Of a stretch of DNA of 64,000 nucleotides, positions 52,175 through 61,191 are shown piece by piece. Position 1 is the first letter of the stretch. Every line of letters begins with the position of its first letter. The translations under genes and the position numbers were made by a program. The notes beneath the pieces were generated by a model. That model had not been told where the DNA came from. It saw only the letters and a program-made list of their open reading frames with translations, and ran no database searches. Location of the stretch: NCBI GenBank assembly GCA_964549765.1, contig CAZJWR010000001.1:62001-126000 (forward strand), in the 5' to 3' direction. This DNA is from CAZJWR01 sp964549765 (GTDB taxonomy: Bacteria; Zixibacteria; MSB-5A5; GN15; JAAZOE01).

Positions 52175-53671
52175 ATGGCAAAGCCGAAAGTCTATAAAAA
52201 CTATATCGGCGGCGAATGGGTGGATTCGCAATCGGGCGAAACGTTTGAAAATATAAATCCCGCCGACACCGAAGAAATCGTCGGCGTTTTTCAGAAATCC
52301 AACGCGAAAGATGTCGATGCTGCGATCAGCGCGGCGGAAGACGCCTATGCCAAATGGCGGCTGGTTCCGGCGCCGAAACGCGGAGAGATCCTGTACCGTG
52401 TGGCGCAGCGTTTGATGAAAGAAAAAGAGACGATTTCGAAAGATATGACCCGCGAAATGGGCAAGATTTTGGCCGAGACGCGCGGTGATACGCAGGAAGC
52501 GATCGACATGACCTTCTACATGGCGGGCGAGGGTCGCCGGGCGTTCGGGCAGACGACACCGTCCGAGATGCCCAACAAATTCTGCATGTCAATCCGCCAG
52601 CCGCTGGGTATCTGCGGCCTGATCACGCCGTGGAATTTCCCCATCGCCATCCCCTCGTGGAAAATGATGCCGGCGCTGATCCTGGGCAATACCGTGGTAA
52701 TAAAACCGGCCACGGATACGCCGCTGTCGGTGGTCCACCTCGTCGAGGTCCTCGAAGCGGAGGGGATTCCGCCGGGAGTGGTCAATCTGGTTACCGGTTC
52801 CGGGTCGGCCGTAGGCGAACCGCTGATGAAAGACAAGCGCACCGGCTGCGTATCGTTCACGGGATCGACCGATATCGGTCGCAAGGTATCAGAGGCGTGC
52901 GCGCCCGATTTCAAGCATTGCCATCTGGAGATGGGCGGCAAGAACGCCATTATCGTCATGGATGATGCCAATATCGAATTGGCTGTCGACGGCGCCGTTT
53001 GGGGAGCTTTCGGGACGACCGGGCAGCGGTGCACGGCTTCGTCGCGGCTGATTATCCACAAGCGGGTGTACACGAAATTCGTGGAAGCCCTCATGGAGCG
53101 GGTCAAGGCGATTAAGGTCGGCAATGGTCTGGATGAGACGGTCCAGATGGGGCCGGCCATATCGAAATCGCAGATGAATAGCGTGCTGGAGTATATGCGC
53201 ATCGGCAAGGAAGAAGACAAGGCGACTCTGCTCTGTGGCGGGGGACGATTGACCGGCCGCGATTACGACAAGGGCTGGTTCACCCAGCCAACCATATTCG
53301 GCGACGTCGAACCGAGCATGCGGATATTCAAGGAAGAAATTTTCGGATCGGTCACCGATTGTATTCCGGCCGACAGCTTTGAGGATGCGGTCGCCAAGGC
53401 CAATGACTGTGCGTACGGGTTGTCGGCGTCGATTTACACGCAGAATGTCGACTGGGCGTTTGCGGCGATGCGCGACGTTTTCACCGGAATATTCTATGTC
53501 AACGCTCCGACGATCGGCGCCGAGACGCACCTGCCGTTCGGCGGCACCAAGCATACCGGCAACGGCCACCGCGAGGCGTGCACGCAGGCGCTGGAAGTGT
53601 TTTCGGAATGGAAATCGGTCTACATCGATTTCTCGGGCACCATCCAGCGGGCGCAGATCGATAATCAATAA
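52175..53671 (+). CDS. Aldehyde dehydrogenase
   Basis: The 498-residue NAD(P)-dependent enzyme has YIGGEWVDSQSGETFENINP, the cofactor motif ITPWNFPIAIPSWKMMPAL, FTGSTDIGRKV, general base Glu in HLEMGGKNA (near residue 252) and nucleophile Cys in GQRCTASSRL (near residue 286), and ends PFGGTKHTGNGHREA. The pattern is closest to the 2-oxoglutarate-semialdehyde/P5C-type group, but the substrate is uncertain. The strong promoter and ribosome-binding site suggest high expression. A 173-bp gap without recognised elements follows. Confidence 0.88.
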   Translation: MAKPKVYKNYIGGEWVDSQSGETFENINPADTEEIVGVFQKSNAKDVDAAISAAEDAYAKWRLVPAPKRGEILYRVAQRLMKEKETISKDMTREMGKILAETRGDTQEAIDMTFYMAGEGRRAFGQTTPSEMPNKFCMSIRQPLGICGLITPWNFPIAIPSWKMMPALILGNTVVIKPATDTPLSVVHLVEVLEAEGIPPGVVNLVTGSGSAVGEPLMKDKRTGCVSFTGSTDIGRKVSEACAPDFKHCHLEMGGKNAIIVMDDANIELAVDGAVWGAFGTTGQRCTASSRLIIHKRVYTKFVEALMERVKAIKVGNGLDETVQMGPAISKSQMNSVLEYMRIGKEEDKATLLCGGGRLTGRDYDKGWFTQPTIFGDVEPSMRIFKEEIFGSVTDCIPADSFEDAVAKANDCAYGLSASIYTQNVDWAFAAMRDVFTGIFYVNAPTIGAETHLPFGGTKHTGNGHREACTQALEVFSEWKSVYIDFSGTIQRAQIDNQ

Positions 53672-53844
53672 ACCCGGTTGCTGAAAAGAATCGATGAGAA
53701 ACGATACATACAGACTGAAGTTCACCACCGATTGGAGCCGCTTTCTGGTACGGTTCATCTGGATCGCGTCGGCGATATAGCCGATCCGATTCGACGCAAT
53801 AGGAAACCGAAACCGGCAACGATTAAAGACTACGGAGATAAATC

Positions 53845-55182
53845 ATGGCTCGCAAAAGAATCATCATCATGGGCGCCGCCGGGCGCGATTTTCATAACTT
53901 CAATACCCTCTACCGCAACAACAAGGATATCGAAGTCGTGGCCTTCACCGCGACGCAGATTCCCGATATCGACGGGCGCCGCTATCCGGCCGCGCTGGCG
54001 GGCAAGCTCTACCCGAAAGGTATCCCGATTTATGATGAGAAAGAGCTTCTGTCGCTGATAAAGAAACACAAAATCGAAGAGGTCGTCTTTTCTTACAGCG
54101 ACGTCCCGTTCGAATATGTCATGACCAAGGGCGCCGAAGTCATCGCCGCCGGAGCCGCCTTTTCCATGGCCGGCGGCGCGCCGACGATGATCCCAAGCAA
54201 GAAGCCGGTGGTGGCCGTGTGCGCCGCCCGCACCGGCAGCGGCAAGTCCCAGACCACCCGCCGTGTCTGCGAAGTCCTGCAGTCGATGGGCAAGAAGGTT
54301 GTGGCCATCCGTCACCCCATGCCCTACGGCGATCTGGCCAAACAGGCCTGCCAGCGGTTCGCCGATTACAAAGACCTCGACAAACATAAATGCACCATCG
54401 AGGAGCGCGAGGAATACGAACCGCATATCGATCGCGGCATTGTCGTCTACGCCGGGGTTGATTACGAAATGATCCTGCGCGAGGCGGAAAAGGAAGCCGA
54501 TGTCATAGTCTGGGACGGCGGCAATAACGACATGTCGTTCTACAAGGCCGACCTGTATATCACCGTCGTCGATCCGCATCGGCCCGGTCACGAACTGACT
54601 TATTATCCCGGTCTGACCAATGTCCTGCTGGCCGATGTGATCATTATAAACAAGATCGATTCGGCGCATCCCGAAGGAATCGAAACCGTTCGGGAAAATA
54701 TCCGGATGGTCAATCCCAAGGCGATTGTCGTCGACGCCGCCAGTCCGCTGACGGTCGATGATCCCAAACGTATCACCGGCAAGAAAGTGCTGGTCGTCGA
54801 GGACGGCCCGACCCTGACGCACGGTGAGATGACATATGGCGCCGGTGTTGTTGCCGCCGAGAAATTCGGCGCCGCCGAACTGGTTGACCCGAGACCGTAT
54901 ACCGTCGGCACAATCACCGAGACGTTCAAGAAATATCCCGATATCGGCATTCTTCTGCCGGCGATGGGATATTCCGGCAAACAGGTCAAAGACCTCGAAA
55001 AGACGATCAACGCCACCAAATGCGACACGGTCATCATCGGCACGCCGATCGACCTGCGCCGCGTCGTAACTATCAAGAAACCGACGGCGCGGGTGAAGTA
55101 CGATCTTCAGGAAATCGGCCATCCGAATCTTGAGGATATATTTGCGGACAAATTCAAAGCGCTGGCGAAGAGGAAAAAATAG
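53845..55182 (+). CDS. Cyclic 2,3-diphosphoglycerate-synthetase-like GTPase (COG2403 type)
   Basis: The 445-residue protein has an N-terminal nucleotide-type domain (IIIMGAAGRDFHNFN; EVVAFTATQIPDIDGRRYP), a P-loop (AARTGSGKSQTTRR, about residues 127-140), VWDGGNNDMSFY, and NKID. It resembles cyclic 2,3-diphosphoglycerate synthetase of methanogens and the broader COG2403 GTPases. In other genomes such genes sit beside carbamate kinase, as here (6 bp apart). Its reaction in bacteria is unknown. The product is cytosolic. Confidence 0.75.
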   Translation: MARKRIIIMGAAGRDFHNFNTLYRNNKDIEVVAFTATQIPDIDGRRYPAALAGKLYPKGIPIYDEKELLSLIKKHKIEEVVFSYSDVPFEYVMTKGAEVIAAGAAFSMAGGAPTMIPSKKPVVAVCAARTGSGKSQTTRRVCEVLQSMGKKVVAIRHPMPYGDLAKQACQRFADYKDLDKHKCTIEEREEYEPHIDRGIVVYAGVDYEMILREAEKEADVIVWDGGNNDMSFYKADLYITVVDPHRPGHELTYYPGLTNVLLADVIIINKIDSAHPEGIETVRENIRMVNPKAIVVDAASPLTVDDPKRITGKKVLVVEDGPTLTHGEMTYGAGVVAAEKFGAAELVDPRPYTVGTITETFKKYPDIGILLPAMGYSGKQVKDLEKTINATKCDTVIIGTPIDLRRVVTIKKPTARVKYDLQEIGHPNLEDIFADKFKALAKRKK

Positions 55183-55188
55183 CGATAT

Positions 55189-56151
55189 ATGGCCGGCGTC
55201 GAGGCACAGAGTAAACGAGCGATTGTGGCGTTGGGCGGCAACGCCATCACGGTCAAGAACGTCGAGGATACGATTGCCAATCAATTTGCCAATACCCGAC
55301 GTTCATTGGCGACAATCGTCGAATTGGCCCGCCGGGGGTATGATCTTTGTATCACCCACGGCAACGGGCCGCAGGTAGGCAACGCTTTGCTGCGGGTCGA
55401 ACTGGCCCGTGGCAAAGCTCCGATTCTGCCACTGGGCATTTGCGTCGCTGACACCGAAGGCGGCATGGGATACATGATCGAGCAATCGCTTCAGAATCGA
55501 CTCGACAAGGAGAAGATCGACCGCCAGGTGTGCACGATTATCACGCAGATGGTCGTCGACGGCGACGATCCCTCGATCAAGAACCCGACCAAATTCATCG
55601 GCCAGTTCTACGCCGAGATGGAAGCCCGGCGGATGCACGACGAGAGCGGTTGGATCGTCAAGAAGGACGCCGATCGCGGCTGGCGGCGGGTGGTCGCATC
55701 GCCGATACCTCTCACCTGCGTTGAGAAAGATATCATCCGCTTGCTGCTGGATAACCATTGCATTGTTATCGCTGCGGGCGGCGGGGGAATCCCGGCATAT
55801 GTCGACCCCGAGCTGGGTTACGAAGGCGTCGATGCAGTCATCGACAAAGATCGCGCGTCGGCGTTGCTCGGCCGCGAGGTCGGCGCGGAGCTGTTTTTGA
55901 TTTTGACGTCGGTCGGCGGAGTCTCGATAAATTTCGGTACGCCGAACCAAAAGCCGCTCGGCAAGGTTACAGTAACGGAGATGGAAAAGTATTTTGACGA
56001 CGGCCAGTTTCCCGCCGGGTCGATGGGCCCCAAGGTGGGAGCGGCTTTGGATTTTATCAAGAACGGCGGCCGCCGGGTGATTATCACCTCGCTGGAAAAA
56101 GCCTCCGATGCCCTGGCGGGAAAGGCAGGAACACAGATAATTCCGGATTAG
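55189..56151 (+). CDS. arcC: Carbamate kinase
   Basis: The 320-residue amino-acid-kinase family protein has the N-terminal phosphate loop VALGGNAI, THGNGPQVGNALLR (about residues 56-69), VVASPIPLTCVEKDIIRLLL, AAGGGGIPAY, and AVIDKDRASALL. It transfers phosphate between carbamoyl phosphate and ADP, giving ATP and carbamate in the catabolic direction. No arginine deiminase or ornithine carbamoyltransferase is near, so the carbamoyl phosphate source is unclear. It is tightly linked to the upstream COG2403-like GTPase. Confidence 0.94.
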   Translation: MAGVEAQSKRAIVALGGNAITVKNVEDTIANQFANTRRSLATIVELARRGYDLCITHGNGPQVGNALLRVELARGKAPILPLGICVADTEGGMGYMIEQSLQNRLDKEKIDRQVCTIITQMVVDGDDPSIKNPTKFIGQFYAEMEARRMHDESGWIVKKDADRGWRRVVASPIPLTCVEKDIIRLLLDNHCIVIAAGGGGIPAYVDPELGYEGVDAVIDKDRASALLGREVGAELFLILTSVGGVSINFGTPNQKPLGKVTVTEMEKYFDDGQFPAGSMGPKVGAALDFIKNGGRRVIITSLEKASDALAGKAGTQIIPD

Positions 56152-56162
56152 GAATAAGGCTG

Positions 56163-57536
56163 TTGAAGGACGAAGTGGTGCAGGCAATTCTTGCTGAAGG
56201 TCGTGTGTATGAGGTGGGCGGATGCGTCCGTGATTCGCTGATGCGTCGGCGCGTGGACGCCAAGGATCGCGATTATCTCGTCTGCGGCCTGTCCCTGGAT
56301 CGTCTCCAGACGCTTCTGGGGAAATACGGTCGGGTGGACCTGGTCGGCAAATCGTTCGGCGTGATCAAATTCACGCCGCATGACGATACCGTCCGCCCGT
56401 CGCCGACCTACGATGTCTCCCTGCCGCGCAAGGAGATTTCCACCGGTTTGCATCATCGGGAATTTGAGGTCGATTTCGATCCATCGTTGCCGGTTGAGTC
56501 CGATCTGGGGCGACGCGATTTTTCCATCAACGCCATGGCCCGCGATATGAGCGACGGGACGATTATTGATCCCTTCGACGGCCGCGCCGATATCAAGCGG
56601 GGATTGATTCGCATGGTCAACCCGCAGGCGTTTGCCGAAGACCCGTTGCGCATGCTGCGGGCAGTGCAGTTTGCCGCACGGTTTGAATTCGAAATCGAAG
56701 ACGCGACGTACCAAGCGCTGGTCGACAACGTCGATCTGATAGCCACGGTGTCGCCGGAACGGATCGCCGAAGAGCTCAATAAAATGTTGACCCGCGCCGA
56801 GCGCCCGTCAATAGGTTTGCGCCTGATGCAGAAAACGGGATTGATGAAGCACATCATCCCCGAACTCGAACCAACCGTTGGCTGCGATCAGCCGGGCGGT
56901 TTCCATGCCTATGACGTGTTCGAGCATACGGTACGGATTGTCGACGCCAGCCCGCCCCGGTTGCATCTTCGGCTGGCGGCCCTGTTTCACGACATCACCA
57001 AGCCCGAGCATAAGCGGCTGACCGAGACGGGCGCGACGTTTTACGGCCACGAAATTTCAGCGGCGGCGGTCGTCAAAGAGGTTCTCCGCCGTCTGCGGTA
57101 TTCGAACGATATAATCCACGACGTCTGCCTGCTGGTCGAAAAGCATATGTTTACCACCGATGTCGGCCCCAAGGGGATGCGGCGGTTCATCCGCAAAATC
57201 GGTCAACGGCTGATTCCCGATCTGCTGGATTTGCGCCGAGCCGACGTGCAGGCGCAGGGGATGGGCGGCACGACCGAGGACGTAGATGAGTTCCAGCGGG
57301 AAATTATCGACGAGATCAATCGCAAACCGCCTTTTGGGAGATCGGATTTGGCTCTCAACGGGCGCGATGTAATGGAAATATTCGATCTGGAACAGTCGCC
57401 GCTAATCGGCGACGTCCTGGATCATCTTATGGAAAAAGTTCTGGATAATCCCGACGACAACACGCGCGACACCCTGATCGATTATGCCAGACAATATCTT
57501 CAGGAAAATACAAACGGCAGGATAACCAACACATGA
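56163..57536 (+). CDS. CCA-adding enzyme / poly(A)-polymerase-type nucleotidyltransferase with HD domain
   Basis: The 457-residue class II nucleotidyltransferase has the head motif YEVGGCVRDSLMRR (residues 14-27), the carboxylate pair in DRDYLVCG, RRDFSINAMA (motif B-like), RMLRAVQFAARFEFEIE, and an HD domain (FEHTVRIV; LFHDITKPEHK). It probably adds CCA to tRNA 3' ends, which fits the CCA-less tRNA-Sec here. Start TTG at 56163 is tentative; GTG codons at 56175 and 56178 are alternatives. Confidence 0.88.
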   Translation: MKDEVVQAILAEGRVYEVGGCVRDSLMRRRVDAKDRDYLVCGLSLDRLQTLLGKYGRVDLVGKSFGVIKFTPHDDTVRPSPTYDVSLPRKEISTGLHHREFEVDFDPSLPVESDLGRRDFSINAMARDMSDGTIIDPFDGRADIKRGLIRMVNPQAFAEDPLRMLRAVQFAARFEFEIEDATYQALVDNVDLIATVSPERIAEELNKMLTRAERPSIGLRLMQKTGLMKHIIPELEPTVGCDQPGGFHAYDVFEHTVRIVDASPPRLHLRLAALFHDITKPEHKRLTETGATFYGHEISAAAVVKEVLRRLRYSNDIIHDVCLLVEKHMFTTDVGPKGMRRFIRKIGQRLIPDLLDLRRADVQAQGMGGTTEDVDEFQREIIDEINRKPPFGRSDLALNGRDVMEIFDLEQSPLIGDVLDHLMEKVLDNPDDNTRDTLIDYARQYLQENTNGRITNT

Positions 57537-57549
57537 ACGGAGTTGGGTG

Positions 57550-58695
57550 ATGAAGATTCACGAGTATCAGGCAAAGGAGATTTTTGCTGCGGTCGGGATA
57601 CCGGTACCGGCGGGCAAGGTGGCCACGACGGTTCCGGACGCATTTGCCATAGCCGAAGAGCTGGCGCGCCCGGTCATGGTGAAAGCCCAGGTACACGTCG
57701 GCGGGCGCGGCAAGGCCGGCGGCGTGAAATACGCCGAGAATGCCGAGGCGGCAAAGGTATGGGCACAGCGGATTCTGGGCATGAATATCAAGGGATTGCC
57801 GGTTACCAAAGTGCTGATCACCGAGGCGGTCGATATCACCTCGGAAACCTACGTCGGCATAGTCCTTGACCGCGCCACCAAAATGCCGACCATCATGGTG
57901 TCGGCGGCGGGCGGCATCGATATCGAGGAAGTGGCGGCCAAAACCCCGGAAAAGATTCACAAGTTTGCGGTTCATCCGCGCATTGGTCTGCGGGGATTCG
58001 AGGCCCGCAATCTGGCCTACAAGATTTTCCGCGATATCAAGCTGGTGCGGCAACTATCCGATATCATTTTGAAATTGTACGATATCTTCTGGAAATACGA
58101 CGCCTCGCTGGTCGAAATCAATCCGCTGATCACGACGCCGATCAATCAGGTGATTGCCATCGATGCCAAGATCAACATCGATGACAACGGCCTTTTCCGT
58201 CAGAAGAAAGTCGGCGAAATGCGAGATCTCGAAGCCGAAGAAGCATCGGAAGTCGAAGCGCGTGAGGCAGGACTCAGCTATATCAAGCTCGACGGCAATA
58301 TCGGCTGCGTCGTCAACGGGGCCGGACTGGCCATGGCCACGATGGACCTGGTGAAACATTACGGCGGCGATCCGGCCAATTTTCTCGATATCGGCGGCTC
58401 GTCCAGCCCCGATAAGGTGCTGACGGCGTTGCGGATTATTCTCCGCGACCCGAACGTCAAGGCGATTCTGATCAATATTTTCGGCGGAATCACCCGATGC
58501 GACGACGTCGCCACCGGTATCGTCAGCGCCTTCAAGGAGTTGAACCCCGAGATTCCGGTGGTCACGCGCCTGACCGGAACGAATGAATCTGAGGCGCGTA
58601 AGATACTTAAGGAAGTTAAGTTGGAATCAGCGCCGACGCTGGATCAGGTCGTGCAAATGGCGATTTCCAAATCCGGCCTGGTAACGGAAGCGTAG
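57550..58695 (+). CDS. sucC: SucC, succinyl-CoA ligase beta subunit
   Basis: The 381-residue ATP-grasp subunit starts MKIHEYQAKEIFAAVGIPVP and has KAQVHVGGRGKAGGVK (about residues 42-57), LVEINPL, AIDAKINIDDNGLFRQ, and FLDIGGSSSP and ILINIFGGITRCDDVA in the C-terminal CoA-ligase domain. It binds the nucleotide and couples succinyl-CoA to succinate. ATG 57550 is chosen over GTG 57547. sucD follows after 10 bp. Confidence 0.96.
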   Translation: MKIHEYQAKEIFAAVGIPVPAGKVATTVPDAFAIAEELARPVMVKAQVHVGGRGKAGGVKYAENAEAAKVWAQRILGMNIKGLPVTKVLITEAVDITSETYVGIVLDRATKMPTIMVSAAGGIDIEEVAAKTPEKIHKFAVHPRIGLRGFEARNLAYKIFRDIKLVRQLSDIILKLYDIFWKYDASLVEINPLITTPINQVIAIDAKINIDDNGLFRQKKVGEMRDLEAEEASEVEAREAGLSYIKLDGNIGCVVNGAGLAMATMDLVKHYGGDPANFLDIGGSSSPDKVLTALRIILRDPNVKAILINIFGGITRCDDVATGIVSAFKELNPEIPVVTRLTGTNESEARKILKEVKLESAPTLDQVVQMAISKSGLVTEA

Positions 58696-58705
58696 GGAGG
58701 ACGAT

Positions 58706-59710
58706 ATGGCGATTTTTATCGATAAGAATACGAAGGTTGTGGTGCAGGGGATAACCGGCCGCGACGGGTCCTTCCACACCAACCAGATGAAAAAATACGG
58801 CACCAATGTTGTCGCCGGGGTTACCCCCGGCAAGGGCGGCACGCGGGTCGAGGGAGTGCCGGTGTTCAATTCCGTGGCCGAGGCCGTTGCGAAGACCAAA
58901 GCCAACACCTCGGTCATCTATGTGCCGCCGCCGTTTGCGGCCGATTCCATCTACGAAGCGGTCGACGCCGGGATCAAAACGGTCGTCTGCATCACCGAGG
59001 GTATTCCGGCCAATGACATGATGAAGGTGTATCACTACGTGAAACATCGTGGTGTGCGGCTGATCGGGCCAAATTGTCCGGGGTTGATTTCGCCGGAACT
59101 CAGCAAGGTCGGCATTATTCCCGGGACGATCTGCAAACGGGGAAATATCGGCGTCGTATCGCGTAGTGGAACGTTGACTTACGAGGTCATTTTCGCCCTG
59201 ACCGACGCCGGGCTGGGTCAATCGACCTGTATCGGCATTGGGGGCGACCAGGTGATCGGGACCAATTTCATCGACTGCCTGGAAGCGTTCGAGAGCGATC
59301 GCTCGACCAAAGGTATCGTCATGATCGGCGAGATCGGCGGTTCAGACGAAGAGGACGCAGTTGCGTTTATCCGGAAAAACGTAACCAAGCCGGTCGTCGG
59401 GTTTATCGCCGGGCGGACAGCGCCTCCCGGAAAACGGATGGGCCACGCCGGCGCGATCATTTCGGGGAGTTCGGGACTGGCGGCGGACAAGATCGCGGCC
59501 CTCAACCGGATCGGTATACCGGTAGCCACCTCGCCGCTTGAAGTTCCCCGGCTAATGGCCGAAAAACTGAAAGAGACGAAGGGGAAAAAGACGGGCTCCA
59601 AGTCAACGGCGAAAAAGCCTGTCTCGAAGAAAACCAAGAAAGCGTCCCCGTCAAAAGAAACGAAAAAGAAAAAACCGGCGAGACCGTCGGTGAAAGCCAA
59701 AAAGAGATAG
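58706..59710 (+). CDS. sucD: SucD, succinyl-CoA ligase alpha subunit with a lysine-rich C-terminal tail
   Basis: The 334-residue protein has the CoA-binding Rossmann domain (VVQGITGRDGSFHTNQM), GPNCPGLISP, the active-site His in GHAGAIISG (near residue 248), and the usual end near residue 290. A tail of about 45 residues follows, made almost only of Lys, Thr, Ser, Ala and Pro (SKSTAKKPVSKKTKKASPSK). The normal length is about 290. A strong GGGAGGA site precedes the ATG. It is the partner of SucC, and the Kor genes follow after 28 bp. Confidence 0.95.
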   Translation: MAIFIDKNTKVVVQGITGRDGSFHTNQMKKYGTNVVAGVTPGKGGTRVEGVPVFNSVAEAVAKTKANTSVIYVPPPFAADSIYEAVDAGIKTVVCITEGIPANDMMKVYHYVKHRGVRLIGPNCPGLISPELSKVGIIPGTICKRGNIGVVSRSGTLTYEVIFALTDAGLGQSTCIGIGGDQVIGTNFIDCLEAFESDRSTKGIVMIGEIGGSDEEDAVAFIRKNVTKPVVGFIAGRTAPPGKRMGHAGAIISGSSGLAADKIAALNRIGIPVATSPLEVPRLMAEKLKETKGKKTGSKSTAKKPVSKKTKKASPSKETKKKKPARPSVKAKKR

Positions 59711-59738
59711 CGACATCAGCATCCAGCAGGAGATGATC

Positions 59739-60035
59739 ATGTCCGATGAAAAACCGGAGGAACAACCGGTGAAAAAGACAGCCACGAATGCGGAAACCGA
59801 GCCTGTCGAAAAAAAGGCTAAGTATCCGTACCAGGAGGGCAAAGGCTTGCCGCCGCTCAATCTGTACCTTCACTGGTGCAAGGCGTGCAATATTTGTATT
59901 GCCTTTTGCCCGCAAAATGTGTTCGATCCCGACCGGGACGGCCGGCCGATTATGGCCCGGCCGGAGAAATGTACTCAATGCGCCATTTGCTGGCTGCATT
60001 GCCCCGATTTTGTTATAACCTCGAATTATAAGTGA
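59739..60035 (+). CDS. korD: KorD, ferredoxin-like delta subunit of 2-oxoacid:ferredoxin oxidoreductase
   Basis: The 98-residue protein has two 4Fe-4S motifs, CKACNICIAFCP and CTQCAICWLHCP, after a charged N-terminal extension of about 35 residues rich in Glu, Lys and Pro. It passes electrons between the thiamine site and ferredoxin. ATG 59739 is chosen over ATG 59733 because AGGAG at 59728-59732 gives a normal 6-bp spacing only for the second. korA follows after 10 bp. Confidence 0.93.
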   Translation: MSDEKPEEQPVKKTATNAETEPVEKKAKYPYQEGKGLPPLNLYLHWCKACNICIAFCPQNVFDPDRDGRPIMARPEKCTQCAICWLHCPDFVITSNYK

Positions 60036-60045
60036 GGACAGAGTA

Positions 60046-61191
60046 ATGAGCACAGCGACAACAACCGCTCGCAGGTTGATGCAAGGCAACGAGGCGTGTG
60101 TGCAAGGGGCGCTGTATGCCGGCTGCCGCTATTTCGGCGGCTACCCGATTACGCCGTCGACGGAAATCGCCGAGGGCATGGCGCGGCTCCTGCCGCGATA
60201 CGGCGGTCACTTTATCCAGATGGAGGATGAGATCGGTTCCATCGCCTCCGTCATCGGCGCCTCGCTGGCCGGCGCGAAATCCATGACCGCCACCAGCGGC
60301 CCCGGTTTTTCGCTCATGCAGGAAAATATCGGTTATGCCTATATCGCCGAAGTGCCGTGCGTGATAATCGACGTCCAGCGCGGCGGCCCCTCGACCGGCC
60401 TGCCCACCAAGGTGGCCCAGGCCGATACTATGCAGGCCCGCTACGGAACCCACGGCGACTACTACGCTATTGCCGTCGCTCCCGCCTCGGTGCGCGAATG
60501 TTTCGAGCAGACGGTCAAGGCCTTCAATTACGCCGAACGGTTCCGGACGCCGGTGATCGTCCTGACCGACGAAGTCATCGGCCATATGCGCGAAATGATA
60601 ACTATCCCCGAACCGGGCGAACTGGAAGTCATCGAGCGCGCGCGCCCCGACGTGCCCCACGAGTGGTACAAGCATTATGAAATAACGCCCACGCTGGTGT
60701 CGATGACGGCCGCCATGGGCGAGGGCTACCGATTCCATACGACCGGCCTGACCCACGACCAGGAAGGTTTTCCGACGGCCCGGCCGGACGAAATCAAACA
60801 GAAGCTGGATAAGCTGAAATTCAAGATCATGCGTTTTGCCGACGAATTGGTGCAGCTTGACACGGAGATGATGGACGACGCCGGGGTGTGTGTTTTCGCC
60901 TACGGTATCGCCGCCCGCGCCGCCCGTCAGGCCGTGCACATAGCGCGCGACAAGCGCATCCGGGCCGGATTGATCCGTCCCATCACCATCTGGCCGTTCC
61001 CGGACGAACAACTCCGCGAACAGCTGGCGCATGTTCGTCGGGTTCTGGTCGTCGAGCTCAACCAGGGACAGCTGGTTCACGAGATCGAACGGGTCGCTCC
61101 CAAGACCTGCAAGGTCGTGAGCATGACCCGGTACGACGGCGAGATCATCAACCCGGTCGAAATATACAAGCGGATACTGGAGGTGAAATAA
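60046..61191 (+). CDS. korA: KorA, 2-oxoglutarate:ferredoxin oxidoreductase alpha subunit
   Basis: The 381-residue subunit has GNEACVQGALYAGCRYFGGY, PITPSTEIAEGMARLLP, MEDEIGSIASVIGASLAGAK, TATSGPGFSLMQE and VQRGGPSTGLPTK, all typical of the alpha chain. It carries the pyrimidine-binding and CoA-contact parts of the enzyme, which interconverts 2-oxoglutarate and succinyl-CoA with ferredoxin. SucCD next door supports 2-oxoglutarate over other 2-oxoacids. The stop overlaps korB by one base (TAATG). Confidence 0.94.
   Translation: MSTATTTARRLMQGNEACVQGALYAGCRYFGGYPITPSTEIAEGMARLLPRYGGHFIQMEDEIGSIASVIGASLAGAKSMTATSGPGFSLMQENIGYAYIAEVPCVIIDVQRGGPSTGLPTKVAQADTMQARYGTHGDYYAIAVAPASVRECFEQTVKAFNYAERFRTPVIVLTDEVIGHMREMITIPEPGELEVIERARPDVPHEWYKHYEITPTLVSMTAAMGEGYRFHTTGLTHDQEGFPTARPDEIKQKLDKLKFKIMRFADELVQLDTEMMDDAGVCVFAYGIAARAARQAVHIARDKRIRAGLIRPITIWPFPDEQLREQLAHVRRVLVVELNQGQLVHEIERVAPKTCKVVSMTRYDGEIINPVEIYKRILEVK

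Noticed and set aside
53830..55284. Minus-strand open frame of about 480 codons over the COG2403-like gene
   Set aside because: It is a shadow of the well-supported + strand GTPase, with no start signal or known motif.
60888..61190. Upstream extension of korB
   Set aside because: It runs through korA in another frame. The ATG at 61191 is coupled to the korA stop and gives the family N-terminus.
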